Assembly: GCA_001724265.1 (NCBI GenBank)
Contig: MEDY01000334.1
Coordinates: 1-35,430 of the forward strand
Source of the DNA: Rhizaria sp. SCN 62-66
Taxonomy: Eukaryota; Rhizaria, unplaced
DNA length: 35,430 nucleotides
Direction of reading: 5' to 3'
The translations under genes and the position numbers were made by a program. Positions 1 to 10,282 of the stretch are shown here, piece after piece (within the stretch, counting starts at the first letter, position 1; each line of letters opens with the position of its first letter). The notes below the pieces were generated by a model that saw only the letters and a program-made list of their open reading frames with translations, was not told the origin of the DNA and made no database searches.

Positions 1-801
1 TCTGTGTTCACAGGAAAACGAAGTGTGTATACACGAGAAACGCCACCTTTAAATCGCGACCGGCAAAAGCTGTCGACTGGAATTTTATGCAGAATGTCGG
101 TTGTGACACGTCACCTGCTCCGCGGCATTGCTTACAAATCTAACGCGATGACAGAGGCCTAAATTTGCAAATTTATAGCTAAACAAACATAAACCTCTGT
201 TGTACATAACGATCTGACCACACAAAGTCCTGCACAGCCCCACGGCCTCCGACACCAAACTCTAACATGACAGGATTGCGTGCTTGCTTGTAATTGCTTG
301 TTGCTCGCCATCAAGTTTTGCACTAAAATATGTGCGCACTTTGACGGTTTTAAGAAAAATGATTAAGAGCGCAGAAAGAAGTATCTAGCAGTCGCAATGT
401 GCAAACTAGATATTTAGACTGGCGCGGTCCGCCTTGGTCGTTAGGCGCTCAAACCAGGATATCGCGGCTAAAAAGAAGACCTTTTGTGCAGGTAAAACAT
501 TTAATGTAGAAAGTAGTTGTACGCACATGATATCTCGAATTTATACAAAATGAGCATTAATAGACCTCTGAAGAGCGTGCTTTGATGGAGCTCAGCTTCG
601 GAGTAAATGCTTTTTATGAATTTTCACGAACCTGGAAGCACCAACCCGAAAACAAGCCGCCAGCGTTATACGAAAAATGTTCTTTTGAGCCCCGGTGGTT
701 GGTGTCATAAAATTTGAGCAGTAGTTAATGCTCTATCATTGTGTGATTTATTCAATGGTTGTTCTCACTTATCTTGCTTTGTTTTCTTTGGCTCCCTACA
801 G
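1..801. other. Upstream non-coding region of the surface-protein gene
   Basis: No coding frame, tRNA or repeat could be supported here. The DNA is more AT-rich than the neighbouring gene. The last bases (GCTCCCTACAG, ending at 801) look like a 3' splice acceptor directly abutting the ATG at 802, so part of this stretch may be a 5' UTR intron or the acceptor for a trans-spliced leader. Confidence 0.5.
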
Positions 802-3800
802 ATGCGAACAACGTCGCAGGCTCTGACGAGAGGCTTCGCCGTTTTGGTCGCTCTTTTGCTGGCGTGTGCCGGCACCGTACGTCTTACACAAATGTGATAC
901 TTTTGTTTCGAATTTCTGCGCTATTTATTTTCCCTTGATCTTGCCAGACCTCTTCTTCACGATCTCTTTCCCTTCGATCTGACCCTCCTTTTGCGCTGCT
1001 CCTCTTCCGACCTTGGCGACACGCCCAATTGGTGTCCATCTTCCCATTCACTTTATGGCTCCCTAGGCTCTTGGACATCTTGTCGTCTCTCCGACAGAGG
1101 TTTATGCGTCTGAGCTTGTTTCATACTCTTTCATCTTCACCTCTAACGTTACTGTTGGTGACGTCTACAAGCTGACCGCCGAGGACATCAATACTCAGCT
1201 CCTCTTCGTCGACCCTTCCCCGATCGAGGAGTCGTGCACTGCGAGTGGCGCCACGGTGTTCAAGAACCTCATTGGCCAATATGTGTCCTTCACCGTGACC
1301 AAGGCTGCGCCCAAGCTGACTTTCACCTGCTCCAACATTATCCTGCCTGCGACTTCGAATGGCAATATCGCGTTCAAGCTGACCAACACTGCCACCAACT
1401 CTGTTGTTGACTCTGTCCTTGTGGAGTTGAACCCCCCCGTCTCTTACCCGTTTAATATGATTACGTTTAGCACGCCGTACATCTCCGAGTCCATGAACAT
1501 GGATATGGTTATTGAGACCAGTGATGTCGTTGTTCACGCTGGCCAGTCGCTGGAGTTTGCCTTCAATTCAGTCGGTATCACCCACGACCCCGCGACGGCT
1601 CAGTGCACTTTCATCATCACCCCCTCGAATTCGCCGAACGACCTCAACAACGAGCTCTCGTCTTCTACCGTGGTTACTCCGACCACCGTTTTCACCGAGT
1701 CCCCCATCACCGGTCTCTCGATGAAGCTCACTGTGCCCGATGACATGACCATGCTCGGCCTCAACAAGATCATTCTTCGCTGTGTCGGCCTCCGCTCTCC
1801 TGCGTACACCCTCTCCGAGCACGATACGGCATCGCTTCGCGTCAATGCTCAGCTGGCGTACACCCGTATTTTTGTCCCTGCTTTCCAGGGCACGCGCCCT
1901 TCGGTGTCGGTGACTTACAAGGAGGAGGAATGGCAACACACTATCTTTAATGTCGTCCACACCGGTGTCGAGTATACCGGTCTGGAGCTTGACTCTGGTG
2001 TGTTCCCGTCTCACATTTCCGGATGTAATTTCGACAACCAGAATGGTGATACTGTGATTGAATGCCACAAGATTAGGTCTGAGCTCATGCACCGTGCCTT
2101 TATTGCTGCATCCACTGCCACCATTACCATCAAAGCAACTAGCGCTGCTAGCTCTACCCCTGAGCTTTTTAACGTTGTTCTCTACTTTCCTAAGCTTGAC
2201 TACCGTGCAGCGCAAGGCTCGCGTGTGACGGCGGACCGTAATGCGCGCACGCTGACCTTTGTTATGCCTTTTAAGTTGCTCACTTCATTTTATGTCCAAG
2301 ATACTTTCGCAGGTCTCATTAACGGTGGCTCTCAGTGCTCGATTGGCCACACCAACGTCCACGTCCATGTGCAAGTTGGCCCAGACCCAAACAAGCACAC
2401 CTTTAACATTCCCACGCACCTGCAGTTTGGTGCTGAGGATCAAACCACGGTCATCTGCCGTGACATCGTCTTCCCCATCTTTGCCGCCGCCCCGTCCAAG
2501 TCGGGTTTGTTGTCGTTTAACGACAAAGATTACTACTCGGTTCCTTTCTCTGGCTACCCTGCTGCGCCCCTCTCCGGCTCGCTCTCCCTCCGCGCGCCGT
2601 ACCCCGGCGTCCAGTCGGCGCTTGAGATCAAGCTTGAGGGTGCGTTCCCCGTCCACGCCCCGTTCAGTTCGATCACGGCCTTCGTGTCAGTGCCTGAGAC
2701 TGCGAGCAAGTTCCTCGCTGCCGGTGTCTCTGCGACTGGTGTCATGTGCAAGTACACTGCGCGCGATGGTTCTGAGGACACCAAGTCGTGCGGTGACCTC
2801 AATTACAACAGCGCTGCAGGCCAGGTCACTTTTGATCTGCTTGACATGCCCCCTCGCGTCGCCAAGGTTGAGGTCCTTGTGCCCTCCGTCACCACGGGTC
2901 CTTTCGTCTCGTACCTCGAGGCCATGCCCGCTGGCACGATCACCTTCAGCAATGATCTCCCTTCAGGCTCCGTCACTCTGCCCAAGCTCGTCGTCCCCAA
3001 GGAGATCCACGACTTCCGCTTCATCCGCGTTGGTCCTCTTGACTCCGACGACAAGCTTCGTCCTCTCACCTTCACGGCCCCGACAGAGTCTGCTGGAACT
3101 CAGAGTGGGTTCGAGCACGAGATGACGTTCTACACCCCCATTGGCCTGCCCGAGGGTGTCAAGATCGAGTTCTTCGATAATAGCACCCTCACTGGCGAGT
3201 ACATCATTGCCACTGGCGCTATCTGCGGTACTGACTCAGCGCCCGAAGACTGCGCTGTTCACGCTTCGAGTATTCTTACAGGCGATGCGCGCAAGCTTGT
3301 AATTACGCTCCCTAATATTATCTCTCTCGCTGCCAACTCCACCACCGATGTCAACATGCTCCTGCTGACGCCGCGTCGCGTCTCTCTCTTTGGCAACTCG
3401 TACCGTTTCCGCGTGTTTGATGAGAAGTACGTTTATGGCTCTGGTTTCTACAACCCTGGCCCTGTGTCCCAGTCCAACACTGGTCTTTATGTTGATATCC
3501 CGACCGGCACCACGACTGCCCAGACGATTGACTTTAACATCATCGTGCAGCTGGGCACTCCCTTCCCGGTCGCCAAGTCACAGGACATTCTCATCACGCT
3601 GACCCCGCGTCGCAAGCCGTACTTTGAGTTTGTCTCCCGTGATGTCACGTGCGCCTGGGATGGCTCTAACGCCGACTCTGTGCCGCTGACCTGGGCCGAT
3701 GACAACCGCAGCTTCACTGTGCGCTACAGCAACGAACACGTGAACCATACTACGACTCAGCGTGAGCACCTGGTTGCGCTTCTGAAGTGCACACAGGCGC

Positions 3801-5947
3801 GTTTCTACTCCATGTCCTATGCGGACAGTCCAGACTACAGTTACACTGGTCTTAACGCCACCGTTGCCTACTCGAACGGCTCTGTGATTAACTTTGGCCC
3901 TGTTCCTGTGACCCGTAATGTCATTTCGGCCACGCTTCCTAATCCCCGCATTACGCTCACCAACGCCGGCACGAACAACATCGGCGGATTTTCCTTCTCT
4001 GCTGGGAAGTGGGGTGATGCGACTGTGCTGCCGGCCAACTCAAAGGTCATTCTTTTGGTGACGATGTTCAATATTGATTCAACGTCGTGCACGTTTAACG
4101 GCGCTGCGATTGAGTCGGCTAACTTTGATTATTCATCTAGTGGCAGCTCTTTCTCTTTTACGAACGGTGCACGCCCTCTTGACATCTCACAGGGTTTCAC
4201 TCTTTTCTGCTCTAAGGTCCACTTTGACGAGCACACCAACACCAATATTGTACTCAGCATCAACCTCCCTGACGTTGACAACGCTGTCTACGCTGAAGTC
4301 GCCAAAGCGGTGGCTTCTCTTCCTTCCTACACCAACAATGATGTGCGCATCACTGTCGGCGCGTCGACCACTGCCACCGATGTCATGACTTGGACGTTTG
4401 AGAAGTTCACTCAGGTCTGGTTTGCTAATGGCACTAAGGCTACCATCAATCTTCTGCGTGACTCTGCCACGAAACTCTTCAACTACCGCCGCAAGGAGGG
4501 TCTTTTGTTAGCTAACTGCTACACCAATGAAGCTGGTACTGGCATCGTCGTCGCCACCTATGCTCCTCCCGCGCCTGGCGACAAAGATGTTCTTACGTTC
4601 ACCGTTAGCAACAAGTTCATCGCCACCGACAACGTGTTCGATGTGTCTCAGCCCTTCACCGTCTACTGCCAGGGCGTCATCACGCCCGAGGACCGCCACT
4701 TCCAAGAGTTCGCCAGCGGCTCTCTCAACGTTGAGTCAGAGAATTCATTCACGTTCTCGTTCTCCGACGATTCTTAGCCTCCTGGCACTCCGTTGACAAT
4801 GCCCAGTGTTGACGGTGACTCCAATGTCGAGTCCTACATGTCCCTGGCGGCCGTCAACGTCAACACGGATCTCGGCAGTCGCGTGCGCTCCATCATCCCC
4901 GCCAACATCACTGTGGGCTCTGATTTCGGTCTCCTCACCACCACGGTGTCCCCTGTGCCGCTGCGCATTCCTGCTGGCTCGTTCTTCCGCGTCGCACTCC
5001 CCATCTCCTGGGCTCTGGCCAACAAGCTCACGTGCTCTGCGTCCACGCTCTCCGCCTCGGCGTCGCGCGCGGAGATCGCCGTCAAGGTCGTTCAGTCCCC
5101 CTACGGTGACATCGCGTCCTTCGAGAAGGCCCGCTCTTGGGGTGCGGTTGAGGCGAACACTGACACCCGCTGGTTCGAGATCGTCTTCAACTCGGAAATC
5201 GCGCCCACGAATGACTCGCTGTACATCTTCTGCAATGGTGTCCGTGTCTCGGCCACGATCTCGGCCGGCGACGCGGCGTCGCTGGAGCGCTTCTCGTCGC
5301 TCCGTGTGTACGACAACAAGCACCGCCCTCTGATGCAGTCTGGCTGGGCTGTGTTTGCTCCTCTGACGAACGAGGCTTCCCCCATCACCAAGGTCACCCA
5401 GACTTTCGTCGTTTCCCGCGACACTGCCTTCACGGCCGATGAGATGGCCGAGGTCGAGGCTGCCATCGCCAAGGCGCTGCGCACCAAGGCCGCCCTCGTG
5501 CACATCATCCGTCAGACTGTCACTCTGTCCACCGACGCCGCGCGCACTCCTGAGCTTCAGGTCACGTACGCCGTCGACGCCGCGTCGGACGAGGCCATCA
5601 ACGACGTGCACCGCTCTGTCGAGCAGAGCTCCGCTGCCGTGTCCGCCGCCGTCGCCAGCAAGGCTGACACCCCTGTGCTGCGCGTTGCGGGCCTCGCGAT
5701 GAGCTCGTTCGCCGCCACGTGCTTCAACAGCGTCCAGGACGAGGGTGAGACTGGTACCGACTGCGGTGGTGTCTCGTGCCCCGCTTGTGCCGTCGGCTCG
5801 CCTTGCACTCTCAGCTCCGACTGCAGCAGCAACAACTGCGTTGTCGGCGTCTGCTCCAATCCCAACGCCGCTGCTGCGCCCGCCTCGGTCGCCGTCGCTG
5901 CGCTTTTCGCGGCCGTCGTCGCCGCCCTCGTCATGGTCGTTGCGTAA
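802..5947 (+). CDS. Large secreted repeat protein, probably GPI-anchored, with an in-frame TAG
   Basis: Two exons are inferred, 802-876 and 1067-5947, about 1651 codons. Exon 1 encodes a signal peptide (basic start, then AVLVALLLACAG). The ectodomain is a series of about nine degenerate, probably beta-rich modules of roughly 130-170 residues, each with two cysteines 20-60 residues apart, the second often in an F-x-x-x-C-x-x-[VI] setting. An SEA-like beta/alpha stretch may follow near 5410-5680. Next comes a cysteine-rich motif (ETGTDCGG...CPAC...C...DC) seen in surface proteins of many protists and bacteria. The tail is a hydrophobic segment of about 20 residues ending at the stop, typical of a GPI-anchor signal or terminal membrane segment. 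The frame is interrupted by one TAG at 4775-4777 but stays open in the same frame for 389 more codons to TAA. Role inferred: cell-surface adhesion or coat; no named family recognised. The acceptor could instead be at 1099. Confidence 0.8.
877..1066 (+). other. Intron of the surface-protein gene
   Basis: GTACGT donor after the signal-peptide exon and CCCTAG acceptor; 190 bp, phase 0. It contains stops in the coding frame, including the TAG just before the acceptor. An alternative phase-0 acceptor (CAGAG, ending 1099) would remove eleven further residues. Confidence 0.7.
4730..4777 (+). other. In-frame TAG; possible 48-bp phase-0 intron
   Basis: The TAG at 4775-4777 lies in an otherwise open frame. 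The 48 bases 4730-4777 begin GTTGAG, end TTCTTAG, have a pyrimidine-rich end, start on a codon boundary and are divisible by three, so splicing them out would remove the stop without shifting frame. Against this, the donor lacks the +4C,+5G seen in the other introns, and 48 bp is much shorter than the 111-245 bp of the others. Genuine readthrough, a polymorphism or a base error remain open. Confidence 0.4.
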
Positions 5948-8234
5948 GTAAGTAGTCAGTAAGTCACTTAGTTAAAACAAGTGAGCACAAGGTTAAAACA
6001 ACGATTGGGATCGTAAGTCAGTCATCATCAATGACTGTCTTGCATTTCTGGCGTCTGTTTTTTTTTTCTTGGCTTATACGTTGTTTTTTCGTTCTTGCTT
6101 TCTTATCTTGCTTGTGTTAACCACGAAGAGATGTTAAGTCACTTTTCTCTTCTTGAAGATCACACAACAGTTACTCTACTTTAAACGCAGTTGTAGTTGG
6201 TCCGCAGCAGTGTCTTAACATTCTTAGGAGCTTCGCTGTGATTCGACGTCTTCTTCTCACTCCTTTTGTGGACAATATGTATTTTTGTTGTTGTGTCTGT
6301 TGTTGAGTCTCATCATTGTATTCATTTGTTGGCAATCAAAGGCTCCTGCTCTTGCACAATTGCTGCTAATGCGTTGTTGATGTCTTTGTTGTGATGTTTC
6401 GCGCTCTGCTTTGTCACTTTCGCCGCACGACAGTGCGCGCAAGTGCCTCGGCCGCGCCTCACGCAACTCAGTTCATACCATACGACAACGTAGCAGCCGG
6501 TGTCAGTTTACCCTGCCAATGCGCACATTTAGTGCTTTGGTGAGCATGGGTTGAGACTCAACATCGCATCATAGCACACAAAGATCACAACAAACCAACA
6601 ATGAGGTTTTCTTAAGTTGAAGGTTAAGCAAGACGATAACGTTGTCGTTTTGTCATTGACGCAAGCCACCCTGCATAGCATAGCTTGAGTCCATCGCCTC
6701 CTGTTCTCGCTTTCTCCTACATACCTTACACCCGCACATTTGCCCACGCACAGTCAACGTAGCTGTGTGTGTGTGTCGCACTGTGTAGTGCAATGGACTG
6801 TGGTGTGAGCGGTCCAGGGGCGGTGTACTGTCGCCGCGTGCCCGCTTCGCTCGCTACAGACTCTCGGTCACTTTGTCACGGTGCCGTTTGTCGTGGACTG
6901 CGTCGGCGCGCGGCTGCATACTATATTCCCTTTCTCTATCGCTCTCAATTTTTTTTTCTCTTAGTCTCTTTCCCCTCCCCTCTTGGACCGCAACCGCTCT
7001 TCTCTCGCATCCCCGCGCTTGTGTCTCTTGGTGTGATAGTGCTTTCGAACTCTGGCGCTCTGCACCAGTGACTCGAGCCCTGCGGCTCAAATGTTTTTAT
7101 AACACCAAACCTAATGCATTTCATCCATGTCTCCGCGATGCTTGTATGTGCTAACACTGCGCAATCGCAGCACACAGTCATAGCTTTGTTGTTTTTTACT
7201 GCTGCTGCCATGCCCGTTATCGCGAGCTCGGCAGCAATCTTGGCAATAGCAACAACGGCTGTTAAAACGACGAACGATGACAATGACGTTCGCGTCCCTT
7301 GTCAGTGTACGCATTTCTCTTTGCATCTCTCTCTTAATATCTGTCCTCTCTTGTTTTGTTTCGTCCGTGATTGTGGTGTATATGCGGCGTAGCTTGACTT
7401 CGAAGGAAGTCTCGTCAATGCCGCCACCACAAGCAACGCGTGAACAATGACAACAGCAACGACCATCAATGTGCATGATAGAGAGAGGTATTGAGAGCAA
7501 TTGCTTGCGTGTATCACTCAACCGTTATCGAAAAGTGTATGTGCTTGTTCTTGTGTAAGCTCGTACGAGTGTTCGGAAATGTGTTGTTTGTTTGGGTTTG
7601 AAAGCCTCAGTCTAAGCTGTGGCAACGTAATACATATAACATTTAATCATACATGTAACGTTAACTGATACATATATGTTCGAACAACAGTTCGATACAA
7701 GTGATCCAATCTTGAGAAGTTGGGAAGTGTATTGTTGCTTGGTCATAGTAGCGCTGTACTCATATCATTCACACACGAAATGGGTTGATAGCGCAAGAAA
7801 AGATATCAAGCACTCACGGTTCGCGGCACAGTCTGCTCAGTCCATAACAGCACGTTATAGAACAGAACTTAAAACACAGACTCCAACAGGCGACGTGTAG
7901 TTGTTTAGAATAAAACGAAGAACAATGATGGACTATATAGCTGAAGTCAAGACGGAAGAACAAACAAAGAACCAAAAATATCGCATGCATGTGTTTTTAG
8001 GAAAAAATACGTACGTATCAACGAGTAGAGAAGACACCACAGTTACGGAAAATGACAGACAAAATGGGGAAAGACAAAAGGCATGCTGAAAGGTTAGATG
8101 GTTGTTATTGCAAAACAAAGAGTTAAAAAAAGATGTTGTGCAGATGTGAATCGTTGCATTATCGCTTGGTTCTCACATAATACATTCGATTAAAGCACTA
8201 CAAAAGAGCAAGTGTTTGAAGTGGAATGCACTGC
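5948..8234. other. Long intergenic region with no supported gene
   Basis: This stretch separates the 3' ends of a plus-strand and a minus-strand gene. It has a T-run near 6058-6068, a short TG repeat near 6762-6777 and a CT-rich block near 6925-7020 that resembles promoter or 5' UTR sequence. Open frames here are short, with codon use unlike the neighbouring genes (see rejected items). No tRNA with a recognisable T-loop and acceptor pairing was found. Confidence 0.5.
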
Positions 8235-8687
8235 TTAGGCTTGAGCATGCACCGGGGACGCCGGACAAGACGACACTGGCGAGTCATTCGGAGTGTCAGG
8301 GGGCACCTCAGCAAGAGTGGGCACAAACTGCAGCATCGAGGCCTGCATGCGAGCGCAGAAGAGCAGGGCTTGGTCGTCCTCAGGCACGGCGGCCGCAATT
8401 GCGGATGCGGGGGCGCCGCCGACCTACACGCGAGACAAGGGCGAGACAAATACAAACGAGAAAAGATATGAGTTGAAAAGTTTGAAACAATATGCCATAT
8501 AGTATAACAAGAGCTGATAGACAATAGAGCGTACCATGATGCGATTGGGCGCTTCGGTGTCGGTTGAGTTGAGGATTCTGTTCTGGTTGGCAGCAGCAGC
8601 GCTCATCTGGGCGACCGCGCAGGCGCGCAGGAGCGTATCATCGGATGCGCTGATGTGGTCGACATCGTCGAACGTAAGGCAAAACAT
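8235..8687 (-). CDS. Small two-exon protein of unknown function, or 3' end of a larger gene
   Basis: Exon at 8535-8687 (51 codons from ATG), intron 8424-8534, exon 8235-8423 ending in TAA; 113 residues in total. The join is phase 0 and the donor is GTACGC, matching the local donor pattern. The protein has a mildly acidic start with FDDVDHIS, a helix-prone middle (LLRACAVAQMSAAAANQN), a second helix-prone part (DDQALLFCARMQASMLQFV) and a Pro/Ser-rich tail. There is no signal peptide and no known domain. The frame upstream of the ATG closes at a TAA followed by AAAG, which could be a weak acceptor. The two exons may therefore be the end of a longer minus-strand gene that includes the open frame at 9209-10282. 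I do not recognise a family. Confidence 0.45.
8424..8534 (-). other. Intron of the small minus-strand gene
   Basis: GTACGC donor and GTGTAG acceptor on the minus strand; 111 bp, phase 0; the shortest intron accepted in this window. Confidence 0.6.
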
Positions 8688-9208
8688 CGCACAGTAGCTT
8701 TACAGTTCGCCAAAAGTTGCTCAAGACAGTGTTTGCGCTTGTAAGAGAAGAGTGAGGTAACCGCTTTGTGGCCACTTCAAAGAGCGATTCGTGAAGGGTG
8801 GATAGCACAAGGAGGACAATGAATTTTAGGTGAGCAATTTGAAATTCAAAATACATATTAAAATAAATATCCATAATGAGCAATAACAGAACAAATTGTC
8901 GACCGTGTGCAGAGGAATGCCTCATCCAATCGTTGCTCAATCACCCATTCAAGGAGGCATCTGAGGACGCGCACGCTGTCATCCACAAACCAGAGGAAGC
9001 TCTGTGAGCAGGGATAAACGAGTGTCAACCAACTTGGATCGAATAAAAATAAGTTGTGTATCAAATTAATATACTTTTTTTCACCACAACCACGAATATT
9101 TCATCAAAGACTAACGCGCAAGCGCTCGTCCCGACTCAGACACCGTTAATCGCCTTAACAACAAAAGCAGGCCAAGACAGACACTGTGTAAACAAAACGT
9201 ACGCTTGG
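8688..9208 (-). other. AT-richer stretch with possible minus-strand exons
   Basis: On the minus strand an acceptor (TGCTCACAG) is followed from 9001 by a phase-0 open stretch of 47 codons beginning SFLWFVDDSVRVLRCLLEW, which reads like protein. A consensus donor GTACGT lies at 9202-9197. Together they would define a 201-bp intron of typical size. A third open stretch (8638-8940) may be partly coding. I cannot join these into one clean gene model. Confidence 0.3.
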
Positions 9209-10282
9209 TTACAGAGTGACAACGTCGCCGCGATTGTGGTCAACAAGACGCGGGTCCACACCGAGACGGCGCTGCAGAATGCGCGCAAACCGAGAAGGTC
9301 GGCGTCCGGAGCTACCACCAACACTAACATCAACACTAAGATTATCACGACCACCGACACGACTCTTACTCACTACATTACTACTCATATCTAGATCAAT
9401 ATCAATATAACTGTCGTTACCGCCACTCGCACTGACACCAAGGCCAACAGCGCCGCCAACACCCGCACCACTGACGCGAGCGGCAACGTCGTTGTTGTCG
9501 CTGTCGATGTTGTAGTTGGGATTCCGCTCGATACGGTGCTCTTGCGTCAACAACCACAGTGCCTCACGCTCACGCTCACGCTCACGCTGCTCACGGTCAC
9601 TCCTGCGCTCACGCAGGAAGGTAGGCCGCACGTAAGTGCTCTGAAGGTAAGCCGCGTGCCCGTGGCGCAGCTCGATCGCCAGCGCACGCCTCACCGCCCG
9701 CACCACCTCAACGGCAGCTGTGCTAGCATCCGTCCGTCGCCGTGGTGTTTCGACGCGGCGGCCACGGCCGCTTGGATCCGCAGCGGAGTCCGGAGAGTGC
9801 GGGCCGAGGGGGATGACCGCGGCCGCGGCGGCCCGCGCGGCGGCGCGCAGCACGCGCGCCGTCTGCGGTGTGACTGCACCGGCCGCGAGCGAAAGCGCGT
9901 GCGGGTCGTGCGTAACTGCGTACCAGAGCGGGCGCGCGACGGCCAACGAGTCGCCCCAGTTGTCGTCGTCGCCGTCGATCGCAGCGTCGCCAGTCACCAA
10001 ACCGCCACTGCCACCACCATCGCTGCCGTTGCTGATGCGGTTGCCGTTGCCGTTGCCGCTGCGGTAGGTGGAGGCGCGCAGGAGCGGGCTGAGGTCGTTG
10101 CCCGCCTGACCACGGCCGTTGTGCTTGGGGTCGAACCGCGGCGGTCGCGACTGTGAGAGCGAGTTTGACTGTGAGTTGTCAGAGTGAGATTTAAAGTCAG
10201 AGCCAGTGGCCTGGCCCTTGTTTTGTTGTTGCTGTTGCTGTTTTTGTTGTTTGTGCTCGTAACGACGCCGCCTCCGGTCGCC
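9209..10282 (-). CDS. Long open frame of unknown function without an ATG start (possible gene fragment or pseudogene)
   Basis: A minus-strand frame of 357 codons is open from directly after the TGA of the ER chaperone gene down to a TAA at 9209-9211. It is in the same frame as the chaperone. Codon choice and composition look coding: a Q-rich start, an S/Q-rich stretch, then DLSPLLRASTYRSGNGNG, a Gly/Asn linker, a helix-prone Ala/Arg region (VVRAVRRALAIELRHGHAAY), an RERERE-type charged run encoded by a CTCACG repeat, and a basic end (SRFARILQRRLGVDPRL). There is no in-frame ATG before the last quarter. Acceptor-like CTCTCACAG sequences near 10154-10175 suggest it may begin with an upstream exon I cannot locate. 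Six bases after the TAA is a consensus donor. It may be a spliced gene with a damaged frame, a non-AUG start, or an alternative tail. No family recognised. Confidence 0.4.
   Translation of the reverse strand, partial: GDRRRRRYEHKQQKQQQQQQNKGQATGSDFKSHSDNSQSNSLSQSRPPRFDPKHNGRGQAGNDLSPLLRASTYRSGNGNGNRISNGSDGGGSGGLVTGDAAIDGDDDNWGDSLAVARPLWYAVTHDPHALSLAAGAVTPQTARVLRAAARAAAAAVIPLGPHSPDSAADPSGRGRRVETPRRRTDASTAAVEVVRAVRRALAIELRHGHAAYLQSTYVRPTFLRERRSDREQREREREREALWLLTQEHRIERNPNYNIDSDNNDVAARVSGAGVGGAVGLGVSASGGNDSYIDIDLDMSSNVVSKSRVGGRDNLSVDVSVGGSSGRRPSRFARILQRRLGVDPRLVDHNRGDVVTL
9563..9586 (-). repeat. CTCACG hexanucleotide repeat
   Basis: Four perfect tandem copies of CTCACG on the plus strand, continued by imperfect copies to about 9615. 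On the minus strand it encodes an Arg-Glu dipeptide run. Confidence 0.8.

Noticed and set aside
4775-4777. General reassignment of TAG to an amino acid
   Set aside because: The rest of the coding DNA here has no other in-frame TAG, so a local explanation is simpler.
7114-7392. 92-codon frame with a hydrophobic first half, resembling a secreted peptide
   Set aside because: Codon use lacks the C/G third-position bias of all neighbouring genes, the opposite strand is open too, and no splice pattern or family supports it.
9209-10000. Qa-SNARE (Tlg2/syntaxin-16-like) N-terminal region
   Set aside because: A loose likeness around the Arg/Ala helix and DLSPLLRASTYR is not followed by a SNARE motif or a tail anchor in any downstream frame.
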